From Motacilla alba alba (Eukaryota; Chordata; Aves; Passeriformes; Motacillidae): a stretch of DNA of 64,000 bases. The notes under the pieces are model-generated. The model was not told the origin of the DNA. It ran no database searches and saw only the letters and a list, made by a program, of their open reading frames with translations. The position numbers and the translations under genes were made by a program. The DNA is taken from the NCBI RefSeq assembly GCF_015832195.1, contig NC_052046.1:15740161-15804160 (forward strand), read 5' to 3'. Below are positions 38,284 to 50,348 of this stretch, one piece after another. Position 1 is the stretch's first letter. The number at the start of each line of letters is the position of its first letter.

Positions 38284-41200
38284 GCATAATTCCATACTGA
38301 GAAGCTTCAGGAATGCTGGCAGCAGAGCCATTCTCCTCATAACACTACTGCTACTGAATGGATACTTCTTATGAAATTCAAGTAGGTCTTACTGAAAGGA
38401 AAATGATTCCATTATTGTAATTCCTGAAAAATTCCTGAAAATTTTAGGTAGTGAAATGTATATGACTTCTTTCTTTTGCATTTAACCATGTATGTAGAAG
38501 ACATTTATTTTTATTTTGCTTTATTCTTATAATGAAAAAATGCCGAGTTTTTCGGTATTTGCTTAAGTGTTTGGTTGTGTCTCTCTGCGGGTACAATAAA
38601 AAACAGATTGTTATCATCTGTCTACATATTTTCTTTTCAATTTCTCTAATACTTCCTTCCTGTCTTATGAGAAATTTCAGATTTTAAAGAAATCTAAAGG
38701 CAAATGTTTAAATCACAGGAAATATGCATTTAACTAAAATATCCCTTCCAACACTGATTCCAAGAATTTATGTGGAGGTGAAACATAATGAAATAACAAA
38801 ACCAGATGAGGCTATAAAAGCTGAAATATTCAAATATCATAATGATCCAAGATACATACTCATCCAAGTGAAATGGACTGTTTTTAACTTGTGATTCTTC
38901 TAGTAACTAATGAGATTGAAAACATATTAACTCATATTAAATAGAGCAAGGAGTGAATGAAGCAAGCACCATTTCTCTGCATATTTCAGACTGGATGGAA
39001 GTGCTGCTAGCAACAATCTGGATGAGTTCTGGCCTACAGTCAGTCAATTATGTCATGAGCTGGACAGAGAACAAATCTGATTCATATTTGTTGTTCTTAC
39101 TTTGACCACATTAACTGCAGGCATAATTAAGTTTGCAATGAATAGAAGAATTCCTTCCCCTCCTCCCCCGCTTTGCCCCAGAAATTGGACTGTGTTTTGA
39201 AAAAAAAAATTACATATACCTTTTTCTAAGTTTATCGCTTGCTGTTTACTTGCTGCGCTTACACATTTCTATATTCTAACAAAGGCCACAAAAAAACGCC
39301 CTTTGGTTTTAGAATTAAATTTTCACCAGGAATAATAGAATGATTTATGTTAAGGATTGCAATGCCCTTCTGCTATACAAGGCCTAAAGGCCATAATGCC
39401 ACAATGCAATTAGCAAGTTTATGATGGCCAGGACATCAGGACTTGTAATTGCAATATGCTGAAGTAATTTATCTTCTCTCCAACAACTCAGCAGGCCAGG
39501 TTCCCAATTACTTACATGTAGCCCAAATAAAACAGGAATGCAAAGGAACAATAGCTCCACTAAGCCATTTCTTACTTTCTGCAGCTGGGCTAATGGACAT
39601 GTTCTGTGTGCCCAAAAGATTCAGCAAGGTCCCAGGGACAGATTGCATGAAGATCTGTCACGGTTTCCCAACAGCCACATAGTTTGTGTGCTGGATTGGT
39701 AAGAAGGAGCTAGCAGCACAGAGAACACTGTGGCTAATATAAGGAAACTCTTTATACAGATAGATGGTCTGACAATTATTTAGCTAATCTGTGTGCAGAA
39801 TAGAATAAATCTGGGGTAGAATCGAAGATATTTTATTGAATGTTTACAAACATTTTCCTTCTGACTAAAGCATGTCCAAGGGATACTATTTTGCATATTC
39901 AGGATTTTTCTTAAGTACCTCTTATTATACAGGCTATGCACTTGCCAGATTTAATATGGATCTACATTTGATTTGGCTTTTCTCAAATATTATGCAATGT
40001 CTTAAATCATGCAGGTGGTTCTGCATTATAGATGAACAAAAATTGCAGAATAGATACAAATTTTCATTCATTTTAACAGTATTGATACTTTCATACAAAA
40101 CTGGAACATTTATAGGGAATTCAGTACTTCTAATTACAGATTTACATAATGTTTGTGATAGATATATACTAAGAGGAAAACCTTTTCTGTGATTTTAGAA
40201 TATGCTGGTGATTTATATTTACAGTTCATATGTTCGTTAATGTTTCTTCCTTTATTCATATGCTATTTGAGTACCACACTTTTATGTGTAAATATAAACT
40301 TGTTTCATCATTGTACCTTTCTATATAAGCAGCTCTCTCTTTAAACATCCAAAATCTTGCCATGTCAGGATGACCCAGTTCACTAAAGAACTCTTTGCTG
40401 AAGATGGGAAACAAGAAAAAGGTTTTGTTTGTTTACTTAGGACACCAACAATGACAACAGAGATAAAAAAGAAGAAAATCGGAGACACATTATTCTATAT
40501 GTCATTTAAGTGACATAGAATTTTCTTTCTCCTTTATTTTCTTTTCTTTCACTTTGCTGATTAAGAAACAAACATGTGAAAAATTTCCTATCCTTTAAAT
40601 GACAGAAGTGCTTCTCCTCAATAGAGAAATTTTGAGCTCCTGTCATTATCAGAGAAACTTGAGATGCTGTCACTCTATCATGGTATACAACCGGGGAGTT
40701 TTATTGCAAATGCAGTGCCCTAATGCAGAGCAAGTCTTAAGTCAGTAACAAATTTATATAATGTAGGCTGCATTTTAGTTTCTGCTGTTTTTACCACTGA
40801 CTGCTGATCTCTGCAGACTGTGATTGATGTGCTGCTGATGCTGCTGTTCTGCCTGACAGTCATGTAAGGTAAAGATAACCCACTAAATTATAGAAGAAAA
40901 TTTGAGTAGAAATATGATACAGAGAAATGGCATTAAATAAGTGCTCATGAAATTTAGCCACTTCCAAAATTTGTCTGAAGGTAGAAGTGAGTTTCTAAGT
41001 GTTGAATGGACTCTGAGAATAAGGCATTTGACATGCTGACCTTTTCAACCAAGGTCAAAAGCATAATTTAGGTAGTGCTGAGTGTTACTCCACACCTACC
41101 TCACCCCTTCTCTCTCTAACTTGATTTTCTAGTATATATCTCATTTGAATATTTCAAGAGGTCAAGATAGACAAAACTCAATGACCAGCACAGTTTAAAA

Positions 41201-44200
41201 AATGTTCTATAGTCTTACTTTTATCAGCTGTTTAAACTTAACTATAATTTGGACATCATGGTTGAAAAACTTTAAAACCTTTTGATGCTTTTTCTTCTAT
41301 ATGAAATTTTGAAGAGATGACCAACTGTCTTTTGAGAAAGTATTTAGCTACCATAATACTTTAATGACATATTTAATTGGATCACAGCTTGAAGTGGTAG
41401 CAAACTGAGTTTGCCCTTTGCTTTAACGTACCTAGGAATCCTGATCTATATTCCTGATTGCTATTGAATTTTCTAGATTTCATTATAAAATCAATAACCG
41501 TTGCACATGGTAAAATAGTTTACAAGAACTGCAACATATTGTGGACTTCTGAAAACATACTGAGCTCACTGAAGCCACCCAGGCAGCCAATTAGGAGAAA
41601 ACATCTATTAAGGAAAAACAGGGCAGTCCCATTGACTGCTATTGATTTTCTCAGCCCTGTGAAAAGACAATCAATTAGATAAAGAAGGCTAATGTTACAG
41701 CTGCAATTTAATAACCCCTAAAGAAAGGAGGAGGGCTATTGATTCCTGACATGGAATGCAGAGCTTATTGAAATATACTGAACTTCACCTGTCTTATAAT
41801 CAGGCCTCGAGGAAAGAAGGTCTTTTTGGGACTCAATGTAACTTGTGGCATAGAATCTCAACTATTAAACTGGCTTGGTGATGTCAGACCTAAGAGATGC
41901 AAATGAAACAAAAGTTTAGAGGAAACACAAGTCCAGGGTTGAATACTAAATCACAGGAGCTATTGAGAGACACTGTTTTGGTGAAGGTTGTTTCTCTTTT
42001 TCATACAGAAAGCACCAGAGTACCACCTGTCATTTTCAAAAGCAAAGTCAGTTTTGCCAACCACCCGTGAATGACAAATAAAGCTTTATATGAAACACAA
42101 GGACATATTATGTGCTATTGTGTGTTCTGCTAAGTGCTAATTTATCTGGCTTGTTCTCTTCAGCAAACACATGCACAGACACATGAAATAATCCATCTAA
42201 TTATGTAGCTATTTAGGAGAAAAACAAAGCAAGGTGTTTTTGTCTGAAACAGAAGGTACATGATACAACAAAGGTTTCATCAAAACCTAACACAGTTAAT
42301 GAAAATAAATGAAGTGGGGTAGCTGTAACAATTTTCGAACAAATAAACATTTTCCAGTTTTATATTTAGGGTAGACCCAGCTGCCTTTCATAAATAGTTG
42401 AGTACTTTCTTTTATTTTTTGATAGTCCTTACTTGGAAATGGCTAATAGGCCTTGTGGCTTTCCACTATAAAATCTGGTTTAAAATACCTTATATAGATA
42501 TTTCTTTATGTTCTTTTTCTATTGCTTGTATTTGATCCTTTCTCTGTCATTATATATATGCCTCTTTTTTTACCAGTAGACAGCTGCTATTCACAATAAT
42601 TGCCAGGGCAGTCAATTATACTTTAAATAGGCCCACTTGAGGGCAAATGAGCGTATGGTAGTCTAAATTGTTCTGGAGACATATTATACACAAAGAATGT
42701 CATTTCAAGCATCTGGAACATGACAAATATTATTTGGAAGCAGTGCAGTATATATATATATATATAGTGTGTGTATCCTATATTAGTATAGCAATATCCA
42801 GTGAACTGTGTTTGCATGCTTTGCAATGCAGGTATCTATCATGAATATCTCTCTATATACAAATATGTATTTGTACACAGAGACACAAACATGCACACAT
42901 CTATAAAATACATACAAATGAATGCCTAAACTGAATACCAAACACCTGATTTCCTGAAATGCATGCCTATTTTTACAAACTGAGAGAGGGCAAGTGATCC
43001 TTTGTAACAGGAATTAATAAGTATTCACTTTTTTCTAATATTATAGAGTAGTATAGAACTGGAAACAAGCAATATCCACTTAATTTGTCAAATTAGTTAG
43101 TAATTTTTCTTTCTTCTGGGAGCATTCATTATAAACACTCTTGCTTTACTAAAGTCATAATATAAAGTGAGACAGATTAGAATAACATTAAGAGCAACAT
43201 AGTTAAAGCTGCATAAGAAATATGCAATGAAACTCAAGACAGCACTGCTTTCAAGATTATGTGAATAATGATAAACAAGCAAAAATCTGAAACATCAGAA
43301 TAGAGCATTTGGGAAAATGAAACAAGCAACCCAAACCAAGCAAAGTATATTTAGTACGGTGATTTATTTTTATACATAAATAGTCTTTAAGGATTAAAAA
43401 ATAGCAAAATTTTATAGTTAAGGAAATAAAGAAAAGAACTAGAATAAATTCCTACAGGGACATTAAGTTCTTCCAATATGACAATTTACATTGCAGGGAC
43501 TGATTCTGAGAGATGCTGTGCATTTTCTGTTAGATCCCTTGAGAGCTCTGGTTATTGAGCATCTTTTAAGATCTGGATGATCATAACTGCTCAATTCCAC
43601 ATAAGGAAGTAATAAAATCCATCACTGCATGAATGCATTTATAGATAAGATGCATCTTACTGTATCTATTCTGGAAAGGAAGAATGCAAAAAACTTGTCT
43701 AAAACTGCTCTGTAAGTGTTCCAATATTAACTAAAGCTCTAGCTCAAAATAACCTTTTATTTTAATTTATATATTAAAAAATACCACGGTACAGGTAGCA
43801 TGGTAGGAAAGAGCATGAAAAAATATACAAAAGTTTGCAGACACAATTTTAGAAAATGGATTAAAACAAAGTAGGGTTAGGAAGCAAGGTTCATCAGCAA
43901 ATAAGAACCCAAAAATAGTGCATTTAGCAACATACACAGGAAAAATAGGAGTTTGCAAGGAATATGCTCAGTTGAGATTTCCTTTCTTGCAGACTTAATT
44001 AAAAATTGGGGATTATCAAAGTATCATCCTCATAGCCAGTGTGTTCAACATGCCTGCAAAACTTAGTAAAAACCTCAGTGTCTCTAAGGCATTGGCCATT
44101 TTACAGCTGAGAAAATGGTCAATAACAAAATTATTCAAATTAAGCATGTGTTCATTCATGATTCAGTTCCATTTCATGCCCAGTAAGGGCAAGATGTGAG

Positions 44201-45433
44201 AAAGGGTTTGACTAGAGCTAGTTTTGAAAAATCTTCCACTCAGCCATTCCTTGGTTCTGCAAGCCCAGGACTCAACTGATGACCCATATTTGAGGTTCTG
44301 GTTCTTCTTCCAGCACTATGCTTTTGATAGGACCAAAGAACTCAGCATTTTTTCTGTGACATAAACATATCTGGAGCACCAAATAACAGCAGTTGGGTTT
44401 GGAAGGTTGTTCCCCACCTGCCTTCTTTTATTTATAACTCTGCACACAAACATTCAGAATTTTGCAGGCCAGAAAGCCAACTAGTGAGTGTTACCCTTTA
44501 AACTGGAGTGTTTTGGTATGGGAAGAGAAAGACCTTACCTCTGATCTCTGCCCTCAGATTCTCTTGTGTATTTTAAGTGACACAGCCACTGAGGAAAAAC
44601 AACCACCCACAAAAACCATAAATGGTAGTGGAAGCAGAAGTTTACCCCAGGAGACCTCCATGTTTACATGAATGCCTGAACCACTAGGCAATGAAAGACT
44701 GTTTACTCACACACCCACTGCTCTCCAGAGTTTGTGCACAGCTGAAACTGGAAAGGTAATTGCAGAAGCAAAAAGTATTCATTTCAGAAAAAAATCATAG
44801 TTGTTTTTCAGTTACACTGTAAATAGTCAATAAGACAAATAACTAAGTGCATTTATTTTTTCCTCAGTGTTGAATAAAACCTAGGAGAAATATGTCTTGA
44901 GAAAAATCTCTGAGCTGAGAGAGATAAAAGTATTAGGATGTCTGTATGTCACAGTCAATTAGAAGGTTACCTTCTTATCATTACTGCTTATCATAACTGA
45001 AGGAAATGGGCCCTCCTGATTGGCAGAAATTAGTTAAACCAGCTTAGACTAGATTCAAGTGCCATCTGTTCAGTGCTCTAGACATACAAATTATGAAGTC
45101 TGTATTAATGACTAGAGAGAAAGTAACCAAAAGGTTTAAAGTGTTTCTCTTTTGATGGAAATGTTCAGCTCTAAATCTGAAAAAGGCTATCCTTCTCATA
45201 TTGTCTTCTGAGCTTTGTAATTCCTCCTCTATGTGTTTTTATTTTTCTTTATATCATCAACAAGTGGAGTCAATAAGCATAAAAATGATGGTGTAGAATA
45301 TTTTTCAATTGCTAAAGAGGATTGGTATAGCCCATGAGAGCCTAGAGGTCTGGATGCTTGCTAATCTCATGGAGAGGTATATTTCTAGAAGAGCTGACCA
45401 ATCTCCAGCATACAAATAAGTAGGATTGGTCTG
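38284..45433. other. AT-rich unique DNA, no gene seen
   Basis: No transposon family recognised and no supported exon; the longest frame is 106 codons (39872-40192, AT-rich composition typical of chance). Blocks at about 39330-39480 and 41520-41700 look like candidate conserved non-coding DNA. A TA run followed by GTGTGT lies at 42749-42774, and an interrupted short inverted repeat (AGAAGGT/ACCTTCT) at 44961-44975. Confidence 0.55.
42749..42774. repeat. (TA)n(GT)n compound microsatellite
   Basis: About 18 bp of alternating TA passing directly into GTGTGTGT. Confidence 0.85.
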
Positions 45434-46205
45434 GAATCCTAGAACAGTGTGGATTATGAAGGACCTTATAGATCATCTAGTTGCAATCCCCATGCCACGG
45501 ACAGGGACAATTTCCACCAGACCAGGTTGCTCAGAGCCCCATCCAGCCTGGCCTTGAACACTGCCAGGAATGGGGCATCCACAGCTTCTCTGGGAAACCT
45601 GTGCCAGTGCCTCGTACCCCACAGTAAAGAATTTCTTCCTAATATCTAATCTAAACCTCCTTCAGTAGGTTTGTCCTGTCACTACAATCTCCTGTTAACA
45701 AGACCTGCTCTATCATTCTTGCAGGCTTCCTTCAGGTACAGGAAGCCTGCCATTAGTCCATCCTCAATTTTGAGGCTGAAAAATTCCAATTCTCTCAGCC
45801 TTTCCTCATGGGAGAGATGTTTCATTCCTCTAATTGATTTAGTGGCCCTCCTCTGGACTGTGTTCAATAGGTCCCTGTCCTTCCTGTGCTGGGAGCCCAA
45901 AGCTGGATGCAGTGCTCCAGATGGGTCTCAGCAGAGCAGAGCAGAGCAGAGGGGCAGAATCCCCTCTCTCCCCTGCTGCCCACGGGGCTCTGGATGCAGC
46001 CCAGGACACGTTTGGCTCTCTGGGCTGTGAGTGCCATGGCTGGGTCATGTGCAGCCTCTCACCCACAGCACCCCCAAGTCCATCTTGCACAGCTGTTCTC
46101 AATCTATTAATCCCCCAGCCAGGAGTTACCCTAACATAGGTGCAGCACATTGCTACTGGCCTTGTTAAACCCTGTGAGATTTCCATGGGTCCACTTGTCA
46201 AGATA
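45434..46205 (-). mobile_element. CR1 LINE copy, inverted partner of the 37.5-kb copy
   Basis: Minus-strand CR1 of about 770 bp. The minus frame at 45682-45900 reads KDRDLLNTVQRRATKSIRG then HLSHEERLRELEFFSLK, the CR1 ORF2 C-terminal tail. The frame at 45839-46201 is a shifted frame over the preceding ORF2 part. The segment 45661-45745 is identical over 85 bp to the reverse complement of 37962-38046, and the GC-rich 'gcagcaggggagagagggga' region is also nearly identical. Its CTCTG mini-run has one more unit than the 37.5-kb copy. The 3' terminal octamers at the left edge (about 45434-45450) are degraded, so that boundary is soft. Confidence 0.94.
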
Positions 46206-49072
46206 TTTTTTGCTCATAATAAATAAGCATTCTTGTAAAAATTATTTGTTTGAAAATGCAAAATTCTTTTGAGCAGTATGGCACACTACTGTGGGCAAGA
46301 ATTTACAACTATGTTTAAAAAATATTACTACAAAATTCTTTTGTTTCATATCCTTTTCTGCAGAGGTTCACAACACTGGTGAATCACCAATGAAGCATGT
46401 TGAATCTATATATGGCTGTTTGTGAAAAGGCTGAAATGGAAAATTACTTTGAATAGGGAAAAAAATCCTCACTGTGATTTCAATATCACTTTAGCTGAAT
46501 AATTTTTCTTGTGTGCCAAAATGGTGAATTTCTTCACTCAAAGCCATGGAATGAAACAACCATTCCCTCCTCAGTTCCAGTCTTAAATTACTACATAATT
46601 TTAAGAATGTTCTTTAAAAAATGTTGCCATGGTATGCATAAACAATGCTTACAAAAAATAAAAGAAAATATGAGGAAAGTGTATTTGAAGATAAATTAAT
46701 AAGAGTTTTGTTTTAGATAGGCCACGTTGGTGCTGATTATAAATTGAGCAGGTTGTACAGTTCAAAATGAAAAAAAGTATGAAAAGTGTTGCTTTCATGT
46801 TGTTTGTAAATGGTGAAATCTGTTAATAAATTGAAATTTTCTTGGGTATATTTGTTATTCATAATTACATGCCAAATAATGCCTGCATAATTATTGAGCC
46901 TGAACTGATTCATAAATGGCTTTATGCTGGTGCTCAACATTTGACACAGGCTGTGACTCAAAACTTTGAACTGCCTTCTTGCTCAGTATGAGCCTGATAG
47001 CTCCAGAGCTCTGTCATTACAGAGGTCAGGAAGATTGCTGCAGCTGAAGAAAAGATCAAACATTAAAAAAATACTCCTTTCATCTCTGCCACAAGTACTC
47101 ATAAACAGCAAGGACACCACAGTTTTAATAAAGAAAAAGATTAATATTATTGGCATCCAAGTTCTTTTCTACACTTGCCCCTTTAACATCCTAGATACCC
47201 CCACTGTTTCCCTTCAGTGGTTGTATTCCTGTTATCCATTTTATGTCATTTAGCTTACCTCATAATACATTAATTTACTCAGTTAAATTTGTTTCTGCTT
47301 CGCCAAGTTTCTTGATACATGAGCAACTACTAACCTGTATAGGGATAGAGGTTTACCACTTTTGAAGATCCACTATTATGGATAACAATATCAAGATGGT
47401 GACATAGATCATAAGAGGATTTTAAAGAAAAAGTTTACTCAAATGAATCCTGATTGATAAATAAGACAACAGTATCTGAAGGTGAGTTTCTGACATGTTA
47501 GAAGGTATGAAATGAGAAATATCATTATGTAAAGAAGACTAGACCTCTTGCTTTGCAATATAAAGGTAATTCAATAAAATCTGCTAAAGAAATACTACAC
47601 TTTTGTTTTTTAAATAAAATTTCACCTATTTTGACCAAAGTTGAAGCTCTCAATGGAAGATCAAAACCAGAAAAGTTCAGTCCTCTATTTCTAGAAGACA
47701 GGTTCTTTGTTGGAATATTTGCACTGTGTTGGACAATTTTGAGTAATTCTTAACATAATATCAATTATATTAAATATTCAAACAATGGATTAAACAATTA
47801 CAGAATGGTTTCTTTAAGGCTCTTAGGCCTAGTCTAAGACTTCTGGAGTAGTCTTTAGTGTTTCTTATTATTGCATACACATACAGACTTCAAGGCTTAA
47901 AAATAGCTGGTTTAAGTCAAATAATACCAGCTTAAGGAATTATTGGGGAAATAAATGTCAACATAAGAGGTTGTAGTTCATCTAGAAAATTAAAAAAAAT
48001 CAATTAATTTCTCTCATCCATTTATGGTGTTTATTGAAAACACAAGAAGTGATAAAGGCTGTCATATTTTAAACAAGAAATTAAACAATTTAATCTTTAA
48101 AGCTCCATTTTTTCCCAGGGGTGGGGTAGGGGGCAGCAGAGGAAATTGTTTGGTTTTTTATTTGGCTTTGGTTTTGGTTTTTTTGTTCTTCTTTTCCTCC
48201 CTAGTCCCCCTACAGATCTGGCAGACATTCAGGAAAGAGAAGATTTTTTAGATTCTTTACACCCTTTCAGAGATTGTAGATTACTCCTTGAATTTCACTT
48301 GGAGAGCTTACTTGTTATGTTGAGCCATTTACGTGCTCCCCATCCATCTGCTGATGGGCAAAGAATATTGTTCATTAGGACTTTGATTAATTTACCACAG
48401 ATGTCCAGAGCCACAATGCTCTTAAGGCGTGGGCAAGTGAGACATCATTCCCTCCTATTCTTGAGCCCAGCTCTGTCAGTCCTAGGGACAATCCAGCTCT
48501 TCATTAGCACTCCTCGTGCAAGAGCCACAGATCTTTTGGCCACATAAACTATTTAGATTTCCTTATAAGGGCAATAAGAAAATATCTCATCAATGTGACT
48601 GTGTGTTTTCTATATGGAAGCTTCCTGGGTGACTCAGGAGGCCTTTAAAAGGCAGCATAAGTGATCAAGGAGTCAAAGTAACCCATAATATTGAAAATTT
48701 TAATGTTGTCATCAATAAGTAGGACTGAAACATGGCTCTCAGCTAACTCAGCTCTCCCCACAGGACTAATCAAAATCGAAGACTTTTACTCATTTCTTCT
48801 TGGCTGAAATTCAGCTTCTTAACGAAGAGTTGTTCCAATCAGTTACCCTTTCAGAAGATAAAAGGGAACTCAATTTGTTCATCTCATACTTTAAAGAAAA
48901 AGGTAGAATAACTGCTTAACTCCACTAGACAAAAATTCTGTGAAGATTCCCCCAGAGAATTTTTCTTTCTGGAAGTTGTGTTAGACCTCACTTTTATATT
49001 TATGCTGAAAGAAAAATAGTGACAGGAAAGAATGTCAGAGATCTTCATACAAACTGTAGAGCATGGACTTGC

Positions 49073-49089
49073 AAAAAAAAAAAAAAAAA
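49073..49089. repeat. Poly-A run, 17 bp
   Basis: A homopolymer in unique DNA, with no recognisable retroposed body upstream. Confidence 0.95.
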
Positions 49090-49571
49090 GTGTAACTACA
49101 ATGGGAAATTTTCTGGCCAAAATTTCTGCCTATATTCATCAAGATCAGTCCATAGTTCATGTTCTGTAGAACATGTTCCAAAAAAACTATATTTTATGAA
49201 AATACAGAACTTTGCTTTTTTCAGACGTTGTGGAAAACTGATTTGGCAACATTGCAGGTTCTTTACAAGTACTTAAAAAGAAATTGAGGTAAAAAGTTGA
49301 GTCACTTCCTTGTTTAGTATTCCAAGTTACTAATAGAAAATGTTTCAGATTGTCTCATTTAGAAGAGAATTTGCTCCACTTTTCTGAACACACTTTATTT
49401 GTGTCAGTAGCATACTAATCTTTCAAAATTTTAATTCTCCAAGATACATGCTAAAATATAATGTTACTTTTTTGCAGATACATAATTCAAATATGTTAGA
49501 AAATACAATAGAACATTACAAAATATAATCCTAGATCAAATCAAGTGAAAGGAAATCTTGTCAGAGGTTGC

Positions 49572-49597
49572 TTTTTTTTTTTTTTTTTTTTTTTTTT
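49572..49597. repeat. Poly-T run, 26 bp
   Basis: T homopolymer, followed by GTCACAGGATTTTC; no retroposed body identified beside it. Confidence 0.95.
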
Positions 49598-50109
49598 GTC
49601 ACAGGATTTTCTTGTCCTGCTCCACAGAGAAATAGTAGAAATCAGTTCACAATAATTAAATTTCTGTATCTGTGCTGACTTAAACCTTGAAAATGTATGA
49701 ACCAAATCTGTAATTTGAAAAGTCTACTTAATTAGTTTTGTGAGATATAAGGGTGATTTACCACAGTATATTGAAGATCTTAAATAGAACATGGAGAATC
49801 CAAAGACTTCAATACTTTATTCTACCTTACGAGTTTACAAATATAACCTATGACATTCTCAGATTGAGAATTATTCCAATTAATTTACTCAATATCAAGG
49901 AATCTCACAGCTCATGGATTAAATCAATGAATTTAGAAAAACCAGAATTGCATCTAAATGATGGGGTAAGTACCCCCAAAACTTTTAAGTAAAAAATACT
50001 TTAAAAATTAAACTATTATTATCATTTTACTGCTATATAAACAAAAGGTATTTGCACATATATAAATTTTGAGTGTTCACAATTAAAATCTCCTCATTTA
50101 CAGCCCCGA

Positions 50110-50348
50110 AACATAGTGAAAGGAATTCTGAAATATTTAAATATTTTACAATGAGAATGGTGAAACACTGTACCAGGCTGACTGGAGAGGTCATAGATGT
50201 CCCATCCCAGGAAACGTTCAAAGTCATGGTGGGCAGGACTTGTAACAACGTGATCTCGTTGAATGTCCCTGCTCACTGCAGAGGGAGGTGGAACTAGATG
50301 ACTATTAAAAGTCCTATCCAATCCAATCTAGTCTATGATTCTGTGATT
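50110..50348 (+). mobile_element. CR1 LINE 3'-end fragment
   Basis: Plus-strand CR1 3' end. A 'gtgaaacactgtaccaggctg' segment (about 50159-50180) corresponds to the usual CR1 'gcactggcacaggttgccc' region. 'GGAACTAGATGACTATTAAA' then leads to a terminal CTATGATTCTGTGATT octamer tail ending about 50348. It is diverged from the 37.5-kb copy and has no open frame of interest. Confidence 0.88.

Larger units (their letters stand above)
46206..50109. other. AT-rich unique DNA, no gene seen
   Basis: Short unrecognised open frames only. Holds an A-run (49073-49089), a T-run (49572-49597) and a distinctive block at 48100-48550 with a pyrimidine tract and a following open frame, treated as a finding. 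Confidence 0.55.

Noticed and set aside
45839..46201. 120-codon minus-strand open frame
   Set aside because: Lies entirely inside the CR1 copy and is in the wrong frame relative to most of ORF2; not a host gene.
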